From contig NC_087064.1 of NCBI RefSeq assembly GCF_963678635.1, positions 5,990,411 through 6,054,410 of the forward strand: a stretch of 64,000 nucleotides of DNA, in the 5' to 3' direction. Position numbers and translations under genes: made by a program. The notes under the pieces were generated by a model, which was given only the letters and a program-made list of their open reading frames with translations, had not been told where the DNA came from and did not search any database. Positions 25,380 through 36,447 of the stretch are shown one piece after another; within the stretch, counting starts at the first letter, position 1; every line of letters starts with the position of its first letter. The stretch is from Symsagittifera roscoffensis. Taxonomy: Eukaryota > Xenacoelomorpha > Acoela > Convolutidae.

Positions 25380-27940
25380 CAATTATTGGTGTTTGACAAG
25401 GGGACGGGTCTGATCTACACAGTGAATTAAATAGTGAGCTGAATAAACAAAATGAAGTCAGTTTGGGGGTAAGCGAATTGCATCACAATTTGCTTGCCCT
25501 CAAATCGAACGAACAAAAAAATTAACTCCTGTAACAAAGTGTGATTTAATATTCGACTAAAAATTTTCTTCCAATTGGGTGCATTGCTGCTGCTTTGCTT
25601 GCTTATCTGTCTTTTATAATTGTCTATTACGTTCATTGTCTGGATCAGCTTGTCATTCACCCATTATTTTATGGTGCAAATAGTGGTTTAATAAATTTAA
25701 ATATGAAGATTAAATGTTTGGAATAGCTTACTCGGCTCTCCCACAGTTCCCCACATCAGATAGAAACACCATTTTTACGGAGTAACTGTTAATTTTACGA
25801 TGTTGTATATGAAGACAAAAACAAAGGAACTTAGCAGAATTGTAAGGCATTCCATTCAGTTCGAGAGCGTCAGATTGGGTATTCTATCCCTTGCCATAGC
25901 AATGATGAGTGAGGACGAGCTCTCGCATGTTTTTTTTACTTCAAGCCTGGTGCAGCCTGACCGGTTTTAGCTGCAAAAACTACCACAAAAAAGATCTGGA
26001 CGCAAAAATGGCCCTCAGTCTCAAAACATAGCTTCACTAAACATATTAACTGAAGTATGGAATGTAGAGAAATAATAGAAATTAACTATGCTTATACAGG
26101 CTTGATAGCTTTTTATAGATCCTCTGCCTAACAATTTTATAAATTTCCCAAAAGACAAATTAAATAATTTAGTGCATAGATTAAGGGATGTCTTTATACT
26201 CGAAAACTGAATTTGTTCGATTTATTTTTAAGTCACAATACAAATATGACTATGGACTGATGTGGGGTGGGGTTGCTCGAACTGCATTCTTTCAGAAGAT
26301 CAGGCGTTGTCTTCGCACAAAAATTTTGTACTATTCAAGTCTGAGTATGGGAACACAACGTTGGGTTGCTTCATTTTGCATCAATAGAACAGTCATATTT
26401 CGAGAATTTTGAAAAAATGTTTAAAAAGGAGGGAAGTTTTAACTGCCAAAAATTCCAGCGACATTACGGAACTACTTCTTCTAGTGGATGAACTACCTGT
26501 AAAATCTAAATTTTAATTTTTTGTTTTTGACTTGTTTTTTGAAAAAAAAACTTTCGAATTTTATGGACAAACAAATTGATTCAAAGCTCTTTGAAGTTCA
26601 TGGATTATTTATGATAGGTAAGTTATTTAATCCGCTGGGAAATCTGAAAACTAAAATCCACTTTTCAAACTAGATTAATAAAAATAAACTTCAACCGTGA
26701 GGAATCAACATTGAGCGTGAACAAGTGAAGTGGACTTTTTACTTAAAAAAAGGAAAAAGGTTCCTTCACGTTCATTGACTCTTAGAAAACTGTAGGTGCG
26801 GGAGGGGAGACGGTAAAAAAAGGCGCTTACTCAATCAACATGCCAATTTTTATGGGACAATCCGACATCGTGAACAAAAAGTTTACGGGTAAAAGCAGGC
26901 TGAGGTGAAAGAACCCCGTTTCCTCAATGATCCAAATAACTCTTTGTGCCGGTTGACAGCCCAGCCCCTAAATGGGACTGCCTGTGATGCGTGAAATAAG
27001 ATTCTTTTCAGCCTGCCTCAATTTCCCTTAAAACACTTGAACTCGGCGTGACATAACTAATGATCACGTTTCAAATGAATGGTGCTAATTTGCATTTCCT
27101 TTTCCAGTTCACTTCACACTCGAAAGACGACGTGCTTTTCAATGGATTAAATTTCAAGGTCAATCTGAGATAATCTTCAACAAGCAATTTCAATTTTATA
27201 TCTTTATGAGCAATCAGCAGAAGTATTTACAATTTTTATGAATGAAATCGAATCAATGACCATTAAATGAAACGGAGCGTACTTGAGAGCAATACTGCCA
27301 TCTAATAATCAAGTCGAGCAGAGGGGAAAATTGAGCTGAACTATAATTTTTGAATGTCAACATAAAATTAATGATTGGAATTTAACAGTTCAATACACGA
27401 CTGAAAGTAATTTCACGCTTCAAATTCGATGCTTCAAGTTTCGACAATAGTTATGGCAAGAATTTATTACAAAAAATGAATTAGTTGCAGTCCAAAAAAA
27501 AAGAAATCGATGAGAATTTTGCACCTTTTAAAATTCCATGCAGCGGTTATCAATATGGAGTGTATCGATTAGCATACATAATGATGAAAATTCAGCGATT
27601 GCCGAATAAACAGAAAAGAGAATAAACACATTGCAGAGGCCATTTACCATGACAAGAAAACCATTGCAGCAAACTTAAAGTAATCATTAAACTTTCTTTC
27701 AGAGCAAAATTTGCCCTGGCTGGAAAATAATTTGAAAATGGACATAAAGAAAACTAACCCCACAACAAAAGAGCGTGAAAAAATTTCCACACTTTCCCTT
27801 AAAACAAAAAAAAATAGCCAACAGACAGTTTAAAGAGTTAATTAACGCAATTAAACAGAAAAAAAATACCGATTTGTTTTTTGAAAACATCATCGCGACC
27901 TAATTAAGAAACCGAACTACGTTCACCGACTCTTAAAAAC
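25380..27940. other. Gene-free AT-rich region
   Basis: Nothing recognised. Short open stretches (for example 26188-26412, +) match no known family. The gggg-poor, AT-rich composition is typical of the intergenic DNA in this window. Confidence 0.4.
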
Positions 27941-27948
27941 AATTAACG

Positions 27949-28137
27949 AGGAGACGAAGCTTCGCTTCGCAAACACTAGTGAGAGCACGACAAAAAGTAG
28001 CTCTCTAAAGTGCAATAAGAAAAAGTAGAAATAAGCCTCGAATTAATAAAAATTCGGTTACATGTCGGATTCGATCTGCGACCTAGATATAATGAGTCTC
28101 CCGCACTAACCACTTAGCCACAAACGCTTAATATGAC
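27949..28137 (-). mobile_element. tRNA-derived SINE, copy 1
   Basis: Read on the minus strand, the right end has an A box (TGGCTAAGTGGTTAG), a loop CTCATTA giving a CAT anticodon as in tRNA-Met, and a B box (GATCGAATC). A ~110-bp tRNA-unrelated body follows and ends in a segment rich in gcgaagc. The tRNA part cannot form good acceptor pairing, so this is a SINE and not a tRNA gene. Copy 2 lies in ARPC2 intron 2. Confidence 0.75.
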
Positions 28138-28423
28138 ATAAACAATAGTCACAAATAAAGCAGAGAACAGATGCTATGAAACTTCCAATGCTACAGATCG
28201 TGATTACAGCAAAATATATCAAATAAGTGAACACTTTTATTTGCGAGTTAGGTTTGTACTAATACACTAATGCTCTCAAGTTTGATCAAATTACGTTGCC
28301 GCTCAATAGAAATGTCATTAAGGTAAAAAATTATGGCTAACAAGCTTTTATCATGGTCATTGCTTCTTCCATTTGATTTTTACGATAAAACAGATGTATA
28401 AAAGTTAATTTAGTTTGAAATAT

Positions 28424-28636
28424 GGCTCTTTTTCCTTTCCCCCCACCTCGCACGAGCATCAATTTTTATGCTATAGCGGGTGGTTTTACAAGGTTGTTTA
28501 TGAAGACCAAATATGTTTGCCATGGCCTTATTAGTCCGTGTGCCAATTTTCATAACAATTGAATAATGTGAACAAATTTTTCATTTATAAAATTTTGCAG
28601 TGGGGGGGGGGGGGGGAGGGGAGAGGAAAAAGAGCC
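28424..28636. mobile_element. MITE, GGCTCTTTT family, copy 3
   Basis: A 213-bp element with termini GGCTCTTTTTCC and GGAAAAAGAGCC and flanks tgaaatat / ggaaatat (7 of 8). Internal family blocks are cgagcatcaattttta, gaagaccaaatatgtttgcc and cattagtccg-like cttattagtccg. A long G run lies near the right end. It sits about 80 bp beyond the ARPC2 stop codon, so it may be part of that gene's 3'UTR. Confidence 0.8.
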
Positions 28637-28713
28637 GGAAATATGCCAGTAAGGAGTTTGTTTCGAAGCTATATTCGCATTTCAATTTCATATCCTAACT
28701 CTATCCTTAAGTT

Positions 28714-29147
28714 CTAAGCTTGAGGCATGAATGAACGCCCTGACATCGTCTTCTTTTCACCACCTTTCTCCTCGTTAGGTAACGCCCGATTGAGCACTTT
28801 GATGAAATGACTACTTTGCGCCCTCATTCTCGAATGAATATATGCCTTGGAACACTTGAGATGATAATGCAGATAGTTTCTGAAGCTCAGACACAGTTTG
28901 ATAGCATTCAGCTGCTTCGCTTCGCCTGTGATGACCTGCTGACGAAGCGAGATCACGACATAAGCAGCACGACTATTGTCGTAACTTGAGAATATATCCG
29001 CCACTTCATTCGGTGGTTTTCCAACGAAGGCACGAACGCCTGGACCGGCAACACGTGTCTCTGAGAACTCCTGGATGAACACTTTTCCAATTTCGAAATC
29101 ATCGTCATCGTCAAATTTGGTCCTGTAGGTCAGTTCAACTTGGTCAG
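28714..29147 (-). CDS. ARPC2: ARPC2 coding exon 3 (last)
   Basis: 434 nt from the acceptor TTCTAG at 29148 to a TAG stop at 28714-28716. It encodes the conserved C-terminal half with the acidic DDDDDFEIGKVF motif and the long C-terminal helix. The insertion-prone loop between them (AFVGKPPNEVADIFSS) differs from vertebrate ARPC2. No clean AATAAA was seen between the stop and the adjacent MITE. Confidence 0.93.
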
Positions 29148-32100
29148 CTAGAACAGCATTTTAATCAAATTAACATAGCCAACAGGTAGAAAGAAACGGT
29201 CAAGGAACTGAAGGACAAAAAAAGCAAATGATTGACTTGTTTAGCTAAATTTTGAAATTAAAAGTAAATGAAAATTTTTTATTCGAAAGCGGGCCCGGTT
29301 TTGCTTTTTGCTCATGAATTTAAATGGATTTTACAAAAAATCAGACCTCGACATAGAGGCGAAGCTGCGCTTCGCAAACACTTGCGAGAACACGACCAAA
29401 AAGCAGCTCTATCAAGTGAAATAAGAAAAAGGGGAAATACGCCCCGAATTAGCAAAAACTCGGCTTCGTGTAGGATTCGAATCTGCGAACTAGCAAATTT
29501 GAGTCTCACACACTAACCACAGATGCTTAAAACACCAATAACTAGCCAGCAATAACGCAGTTACATATTCTAATGAACTGCCAACTCGATGAAGCAAAAG
29601 TAGCATCAAATACAAAAAGAGACAATTTTGCATGTAATTAATTGGAAAGCATAAAGCCAAATTATGTATAAATTATGCATTTCAACAAAAAAATTGCGAG
29701 ACACATTGAGTTGAAAAATTTCTGAAATCGAGCTTTTTATTATTGTCCTGCTGTTATAATTTTTGTCCTGCTGTTATAATTTTTTGGTTCATTTCATGAA
29801 TTAAAAATGCATCAACTGTGTTAACTTTTTTACTAATCAAATGTTAAAGCAAATATGACATTATACTATACTGCTACAGCAGCCTACCGTTCGAAGTGCC
29901 ACCAAAAGTAAGACTTCTATTTGCGACTTAGGTTGGAAAAAAGAAGAGTCGCTTATGGACCGCATACCCCAAACACTAAGCAAAAATCGAAGTATTGCCA
30001 GAAATCCAGATTATTAGATCTTCCTTATTTTACCCGTCACATAACACCAAATTATATTCCTAAATTTTTGAAATTTTCAAGATTAGCTGAAGGCACATGC
30101 ATCTCATATGCACTATCGAATCCTCTCGCCATAAATTTAAGATTGAATAGAAAACATTTTTGAAAAAAAAAAGAATTGTTTTTTGAAAAATTGCAAAATC
30201 TGAATCAATCCAAAGTTTCGGTTGATGAGAAATCTAAGCTTTCAATTTCGGTAAATTTGCTACAGCTGAAACGATGATTCAAATCATCCGGACAAAATTT
30301 GAAATTTAAAATGCAATTTTCACAAACTGGGTTGGCATTAGACAAAAAATGATAAGACAAAACTAGATAAAAAAGTTGGCTAAAATAATATGGTGAATTT
30401 TTTACTGCTAAATTCGGGCAAAAATCTTGCATAAAAAATAATCCTGTTTGGCCTTTTAGTCGGTAAAAAATTACGCCAGAACTACCTGATAAATTGCCTC
30501 GACAATTATATCAAAGTGAGCCACTTATGTAGACCAACAAAATTTAACTAAATTTATGTTTCGTTTATTAGCCAAAAATTTTCCTTTTTACAAAAACAAG
30601 CTAATACTTTTTTCATTAAAACATGTTATCCTTTCCTTAACTTTCTTGGGCTATATGAGAGGAATTTTGATATAACTTCGAAAACAATTTATCTCCTAGT
30701 TCTGGCGTAGTTTTTGATTGACTAAAAAAGACAAAAAAATGATCAGTTTTGTTGTGAACATGTGGACCCGATATTCGCAACAATATTTTACATCACAACA
30801 AGTTTGCAAACATAGCCAACTGACAGTTGGAAAATAGTAATGGTTGCACAGAAACTGAAAAAAACGACGTGTTTTCAAAAACCTTCAACTTCAAAATAAA
30901 TGGCCTTAAACTTTTTTGAGTTTGTAGAACAAATTATGATGGACACTTATATGTTAAAATTAATCCAATTTGAGAAAACCGGATCAATATGTAAAAGCTT
31001 TTATTTCGCTGGAAAATCTGATAACTAATTTCCATTTTCGAAATTAGAAGTCGATCACGTTTCTCGTGACCTTTACAATTTTACTGTTCGATAGTGGAGT
31101 TTGCTTTCCTTTCAACTATAGAAATACACTGAACTTAAAAAAAATCACAAGTCAAACCGCAAAAAATCAAAACTGAGCGTGAACAAATTTTGAGATTTTT
31201 TCCTGAAAAAAAATCAGCAAGACCTATAAAAGAGTGATTACTTTAATTTTAAAAACAAGTTTTGTCTTTATCATTTTTTTTCTAATGCCAACCCAATATG
31301 GGAAAAATGCGTTTTGAAATTGAAGTCTTCTTTTGTTTTGTCCCCGTAACATAAATCAGCACTGCACTGTACAATGATATTTTTTCGGTAATCGCTTAAA
31401 TCCAGTTTGTTCTCAGATTTGTAAAAAAAAGGTAACATATCAGTTTTGAACGCTAGATGATTAGTTAGAAACAATAGGTAGGGAGCAAGAATGAAGCAAT
31501 TCTTCCTTTGAACAAGTAACTTACTTCATCTAGGCTGCAGTTTTTTTCGATTTCAGATTACGAATAACATTGATTATACCGTGCAGTGAACTATCAGCAA
31601 GATACATTGACTGACTTACATTTTCGAACTTAAAATAATATTAACATTTTCAATAGCATTTGCCAGCTTTGAGCTGATTGAGGTTAAAATTAAATCATTG
31701 CAGGTATATGCTTTCACTTAAATCTGCTAAGTCTTTTCCCTTGTCACTAATAGCTGCAATTCCAGATGCTCGTGTAATTTTGCAGGCTATTTTATATAAA
31801 ATTGTTAATTATTTTAATGATATTTCGACCTTTTTTCGCTCGTGAGTAAACATCATCTTTTATGCACATAACTTTATCACTTTTCCACAATCTACGAAAC
31901 TGTTTTCCCTTGACGACAGCCTTTAAACGTCTTCATCTGCATTTTCATCAGCTGACATCAGTCTGCATTTAAACGTATTCGCTGTTTAGTCTGTATTTTA
32001 AAGATGTCTTATCTGCATTATCATCATCTTCTGTACATACACTGAGACAAACTTTCGATCTTTATAGTCAAATTTCGTGATAGGGGTTGGATAATGAAAC

Positions 32101-33876
32101 CTTTGGATTGTCAAATCTTTAGTTGCTACGCTTCATTACTCGATAGTCGAAGTCACGCTCAGACTTTGAAACTACTCAATAAGTTTATCACAACAATTGG
32201 CTGTTGTTCACTTTCACATGTTCGAAAGGGCAAAATTAATTAATGTTGGAAAACATACCTAGAGGTCTAACATAGATGGCCTCATCTGTTCTGATTTTGA
32301 TCAATTGGGGTTGAAGTGGCTTCGGATTCTCCTCGAACACCTCTTTGAAACATGGCATCAGATAGGCTGCGAACACGTGGTACTTTATATCGGCCATGTC
32401 ACTGATCAGCTGGTCTGCACTTGAGAGTGACTTGATGGCGTCACTCTCAAAGTCCAGCAGAATGTTGATGTCGTGAGTCGCTCCGTCACCACTCTCCTGA
32501 AAAAAAAACAGTTTTTCAAAAAACAATTATAAATTTAAACGTTTTATGTCTCTTCACCTCGAAGATACCTTACACAACTAGAGCTTAAGCTTCTTCAAAT
32601 CTGAATTGAAAACTAAGAGAACGGAAAACTTTTATACTTGGGTTTTCACTGTTTTTGTCTATTCAAATGGTTGGCGATATCGATTCGCACTCGTTATAAA
32701 AATATTTCAAACCCCATTTTTCCCAAAACAGAGACCATTTTTTTTCTAACCAAGCTCACTCGACGCTTTCTGAGGTTTATACGAAGTGACTGATTTTTCG
32801 TGTTTAAAATTACTAGTGTTCGAAGCCTTCTTTAACCAAAATGTGTTCACACTCGTGTACTCCAGCCAAAAATATGAGGTCAGACAAAAAAGATTGATGG
32901 TATTAACCAGTGATGTCCATTTAAAAAAAATAAAAATTGAAATTTTAATTAAAATTGTTTAGGAAAATTATAAAAATTGTTGGCATCAATTAAAATTTTT
33001 TGTCGTGAAAATTAAGATTGCTTGCTTTTTCCGCAGAACTGTGAACTTAATTATCATGAGTAAATTCTGTACTTCGGCGGGCTCATAATTTCACATTTAA
33101 ATAAATTTAAATGAAAATTCAATTTAATTAAATTTGTTTTTTTTAATGGACATCACTGGTATTAACTCAAATTACGTTGATTATTTCATTTTAATTTTAA
33201 CAAATTGCTGACAGAAGAAGCAGCTATTGTACTCGGGGTTCAAAAACCAACCGATAATCAGGAATATTTAGAGAATATATTTGTATATCGCAGGAATAAT
33301 AAATTGAAGTAATTCGCTGTTGATAGTAGCGGTTTCTGAAATTTTGTTGCTTTATGCCAACTTCATTAAAAAATCATGAAATTCAAATTTTTATTCTAAT
33401 TATCAAATGTTCAAAAACGTATCTTTTTTTGTTCAATTTATCAAACGTCCAGAAAAAAAAACATTTGGCAAGGATATTTCTAACACCCAACGATAAACCG
33501 ATTGACCAATTCATTTATTTTCCGACGTTTTAATTCACTATTGAACGAGTTCAAATCTCAATGCTGAATGAAGTTATGTCAAATCTTCAATTCATTTATT
33601 TTTTCCAATTACCGTCAAAAAGGGAGCGTACGAGTACTTGGCTAAGTATTCCTTCACATTCACATCCGACCTCTCCATTATGACCTTGAACCCGGTGACG
33701 TCAATCCCGACCATGACCTTGTTCCGGTCAAGCGGGTTTCCGATGTTGGTGATATTGTACATTAGACCATCGTAGTCACAGAAGGAAGCCACTATCAGGT
33801 CTGGTTTGGATGACTTGCTGAAACGCCGGGTGAGAATGTCGCGCAGGATGTTACTACCAGTATCGAGGATCAACAT
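28714..33876 (-). CDS. ARPC2: Arp2/3 complex subunit 2 (p34-Arc)
   Basis: Three coding exons, 33876-33613, 32496-32259 and 29147-28714, join in frame to 936 nt (311 residues), close to the usual ~300 for ARPC2. With ARPC4 this subunit forms the structural core of the seven-protein Arp2/3 complex, which nucleates branched actin filaments in the cytoplasm. Family hallmarks seen: the N-terminal MLILD start and FCDYDGLMYNI, the ESG junction at the exon 1/2 border, the YRTKFDDDDDFEIGKVFIQEF stretch in exon 3, and the C-terminal block SFRNYLHYHLKCSKAYIHSR followed by KVLNRALP. Donors (GTAATT, GTATGT) and acceptors (TTTTTCAG, TTCTAG) are canonical; intron phases are 0 and 1. A 3' splice site lies 24 nt upstream of the ATG. 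Intron 2 holds a SINE. Assignment is firm; the exact 5' exon, if any, is unknown. Confidence 0.94.
29330..29530 (-). mobile_element. tRNA-derived SINE, copy 2 (in ARPC2 intron 2)
   Basis: Same family as 27949-28137. The minus-strand head at the right shows a decayed A box, a GAGACTCA anticodon-arm remnant and an intact B box (GATTCGAATCC). The body then shares cacttg, the cgtgttctcgcaagtg block and the gcgaagcgcagcttcgcctc end. It is inserted in the same orientation as the gene. Confidence 0.75.
29532..32258 (-). other. Remainder of ARPC2 intron 2
   Basis: AT-rich intronic DNA. A small tandem phrase, ttgtcctgctgttataattt, occurs twice at 29744-29783. No nested gene or complete transposon seen. 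Open stretches at 29921-30163 (+) and 31271-31474 (-) are not supported as exons. Confidence 0.5.
32259..32496 (-). CDS. ARPC2: ARPC2 coding exon 2
   Basis: 238 nt, preceded by a long T-rich tract and CAG and followed by GTATGT (phase 1). It encodes the middle part beginning ESGDGATHDINILLDFES and ending in the IRTDEAIYVRPL segment, which corresponds to the HYRDDETMYV-type strand of other ARPC2 proteins. Confidence 0.92.
32908..33158. mobile_element. hAT-type MITE (CAGTGATGTCC family), perfect TSD
   Basis: A 251-bp AT-rich element with termini CAGTGATGTCCATT and AATGGACATCACTG. It is bounded on both sides by the identical 8-bp sequence GTATTAAC. CAGTGATG-type ends and 8-bp duplications are characteristic of hAT transposons. 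It lies in ARPC2 intron 1, is non-coding and looks young because the duplication is unbroken. The interior is rich in aaaattaa-type sequence and could fold back. Confidence 0.9.
33613..33876 (-). CDS. ARPC2: ARPC2 coding exon 1
   Basis: Encodes residues 1-88, from MLILD to the SYAPFLT stretch that matches the end of the first ARPC2 repeat strand block. It ends in ACG before GTAATTGG (phase 0). The exon itself starts upstream at 33900 after TGTTTTTCAG, leaving 24 nt of 5'UTR. Confidence 0.92.
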
Positions 33877-33900
33877 TGTTCTACTATAGCTATCACAGAT
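33877..33900 (-). promoter_or_regulatory. ARPC2 5'UTR remnant with 3' splice site
   Basis: TGTTTTTCAG ends at 33901 and the exon begins ATCTGTG, 24 nt before the ATG. This is either the end of a 5'UTR intron or a trans-splicing acceptor. ATF6 and MED22 show the same arrangement. Confidence 0.75.
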
Positions 33901-35005
33901 CTGAAAAACAATACCGTAGCAAACATAGCCAACTGATAGTTGGAAAAGAATAATGAACAGAAAAAAAAAACACTGACTTTGTTGAAAAAATCTCAACTTT
34001 CGAATCTCAAACAAAAAATTAGATGCCCTTTAAGCTCTTTGAATTTCTAAATAACTTACGACTGGCGTTTTTTTTAAATAACATTAAGCCAACTTGAGAA
34101 AACTGGATCAATAGGTAAAGTTTTTATTCCGCTGGAAATCTAAAAATTAAATTCCACTTTCGAAACCGTTCGCGTGAATTAAATTTCCATGTTCACGTTT
34201 TTTCTCGCCATTTCCACGTTCGTACATGGAGAGTGCTTTTTACGATGAATTTCAGATGAATTTCAATTGAACTCAAAAAGTGCATATATATATATCTAAG
34301 TGCATTCATAAATTCATCAAGGTGTACGAATGCACATCTGTAGTTATTAGAGCATTTTAAGGCTTTTCCTGGAAAAATAAAACGAAAAAAACTCACCAAG
34401 ACCTATATAAGAGTCTTCGCTAAGCTCATTACTCTTAATAAAAGTCGCAAATATCAATTGCCTGCTTTCACAATTAGATTCAGTGATAATTAAAAAAACA
34501 AAGTTGACAACAAATATTTGCGAGTGATAAACAAAACAAGGTTTGTTGTTTCTGATTTTCGAAGAAATTTCTGTCATCAGCAATCTATCCGACAAATACC
34601 CGGCCCGAACTCTGCAGCTGCTGGAACAATCGGTTCTACGTCCGTATAGGATAAGTCGTCTCTCGTCTATGCCTTCCGTCAATGTAAACTAAAGGTGATT
34701 TTGAGTATAAAACTCAAGTTCATCTAAACAAAACAATGTTAAAATGATGATGTAACAGTTTTTCATCATTGCAAAACAAAAAAACTGTCAGAAAAGTTAG
34801 TGACACATGTTCTAAAATAACTTTTGACAAACTATAAATCTAATTAGGGCACGGTGCACGAACTATAACGAAATCTATTTATACCTGCTACAGGCGTTAC
34901 TTAACAAGCCAGCTAAACGCCTCCGAAAAAAACTAGTTTTAAGCGGTTATAAGCAAGCCTCAAGTGAATATTAAGCTATCTATTATTATATTTGTTTCAA
35001 AAATG
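33901..35005. other. Spacer between ARPC2 and MED22
   Basis: AT-rich with no gene called. The segment 34570-34680 is conspicuously GC-richer than its surroundings and is open on the minus strand (34347-34682). It could be a non-coding first exon of ARPC2 (a CGGG/GTATTT donor is possible near 34598), but nothing confirms this. A short ta-microsatellite lies at 34266-34276. Confidence 0.35.
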
Positions 35006-35007
35006 AA

Positions 35008-35217
35008 TTTTTAGATCACAGCGCAAGAAAAAACCCAACGACCTATTTTTCTCAAATTGGGTTAGTTCCGCTTCGAGCGATCTCTCATCCCCCCATTGCT
35101 ACGTGGGAGTGAGGGAGAGGGGGGGGGGGGGTTGTGGGTGAGAGATTGTCTAAAACTAACCCAAACTGAGAAAAATGGGTCTTCAGTTAATTTTTTTTCT
35201 TGCGCTGGTCTAAAAAA
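35008..35217. mobile_element. Foldback MITE (about 210 bp)
   Basis: The left arm starts tttttagatcacagcgcaag and includes ctatttttctcaaattgggt. The right arm ends with the inverse (acccaaactgagaaaaatgg, then cttgcgctggtctaaaa). Arms of about 60-70 bp pair well; the centre is a G-run-containing loop (35100-35140). It lies between MED22 exon 2 and ARPC2. Transposase family not assigned; target duplication unclear. Confidence 0.75.
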
Positions 35218-35219
35218 TT

Positions 35220-36177
35220 ATAACAGATGTGTTCAAAACTGAAGTCATTCACATATATGTACTTTGATTATTGTAGTTTCCGCTATTTGCGTACTTTCAT
35301 TATTGGAGAGCGTAATTTTTCTTTTTAAGCAACTAAATTTGAACTCAACTTGAAAAGAAGTCAAAATGTAAAATTGCGACAAATTAAGCGTGAAACAATT
35401 TTAGACTAGTTTCCTGAAAAAACCACAGGACGTTTTCAAGTACCTTCACTGCTCTAAATTGACGCTAAATCAAAGACTGATTAATGTTTTTCACGTTGTT
35501 TCACCTCTACTTTACTTCAATAGTTCAGTACCTCATTTTCCGTTCGATCAGATGGTAAAAAACAGCCGTTACTTTTTATATTGGTGAGGAATAATAGAAA
35601 GAACCAATTACGATCGACATGATTAGTGGGTTATCAAACAATCACTCCAAATTGTAACAGCAATTAAATTTACTCCTGGCAGCTTTAGCAGCCCCCACTT
35701 TCTGCAAGAAAAAAACACATGATGGCTGCATGTTTCCGTGACATATTTGAAAAACTAAAGCAATATTTGAACCAATAGTGCAGTATCTTTTCTAGAACAA
35801 TAAAAAAACCAAATTGAAAATTAAAACTCAGGTTTTAGCGTGAATCTTGTTCTAATGTGTGCGTGTATTTTGATCGAGTTTGTCTTATGTGCTTCATACT
35901 AAGTGAAATTCATTACTAGGTACCCGAGGGAGGATATAGTTAAAGCGATCCCTCGTAATTAGTTAACATCTCGACACTGAGTATCTCGACTTGTTCACAA
36001 AATTTCTCGAAGCAATATAGATGTGAGTATAGTAAAACAACAAAGATGCTACAACATACAATTCCCTAAGTACCATTTAACCAACACATGTCAGTATTAC
36101 CAAAGTAGCAGATTGGAGCATAACTTTTTTACATACAAGTTCCCGTATGAACGATCTGTGAACAATTTTTTTTTGGT
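35220..36177. other. Spacer downstream of MED22 exon 2
   Basis: AT-rich. One good-looking minus-strand 3' splice site, a T-rich tract ending CTTGCAG, lies at 35702. In the phase required from MED22 exon 2 it gives only five codons before a stop, so it is a weak candidate for the last MED22 exon. Nothing else recognised. Confidence 0.3.
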
Positions 36178-36447
36178 TTAAATTCTATGAAATGAGGGTT
36201 GGGGGACAATACTGGAAAAGAACCCTCCCCCCGCCCCCACTAAGAACGTACTTAACATATTGATGACATTCTCGTCGTGTTTCTCTGTCCTCGTCCACAG
36301 ACTCTTTGCTTCTTTCGCCGCTTCCACGTTCAGCTCATCCACTGACTTGTTGATTTGAGAAAAGTCATTTACCACCAGGATGGTTTTTAGCTGGGCCGTT
36401 ATCTCCGTCAACTTTTCACAAGCTCTCACAATGGCCAAAGTCCTTGC
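36178..36447 (-). CDS. MED22: MED22 coding exon 2
   Basis: Begins after TTTTCTAG with the ARTLAIVRACEKL helix and continues through VNDFSQINKSVDELNVEAAK and a second helix ending DENVINML. A GTACGT donor directly follows ATGTTAA (36252). The continuation to 36178 is glycine/phenylalanine-rich and looks intronic, so the coding end is probably 36252 with a missing last exon. Confidence 0.83.
   Translation of the reverse strand, partial: ARTLAIVRACEKLTEITAQLKTILVVNDFSQINKSVDELNVEAAKEAKSLWTRTEKHDENVINMLSTFLVGAGGGFFSSIVPQPSFHRI

Noticed and set aside
34570-34680. A further coding exon of MED22 or ARPC2
   Set aside because: No frame matches either family; at best a non-coding 5' exon.
35642-35701. 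Last exon of MED22 after a good CTTGCAG acceptor
   Set aside because: In the required phase it encodes only five residues before a stop and shows no MED22 similarity.
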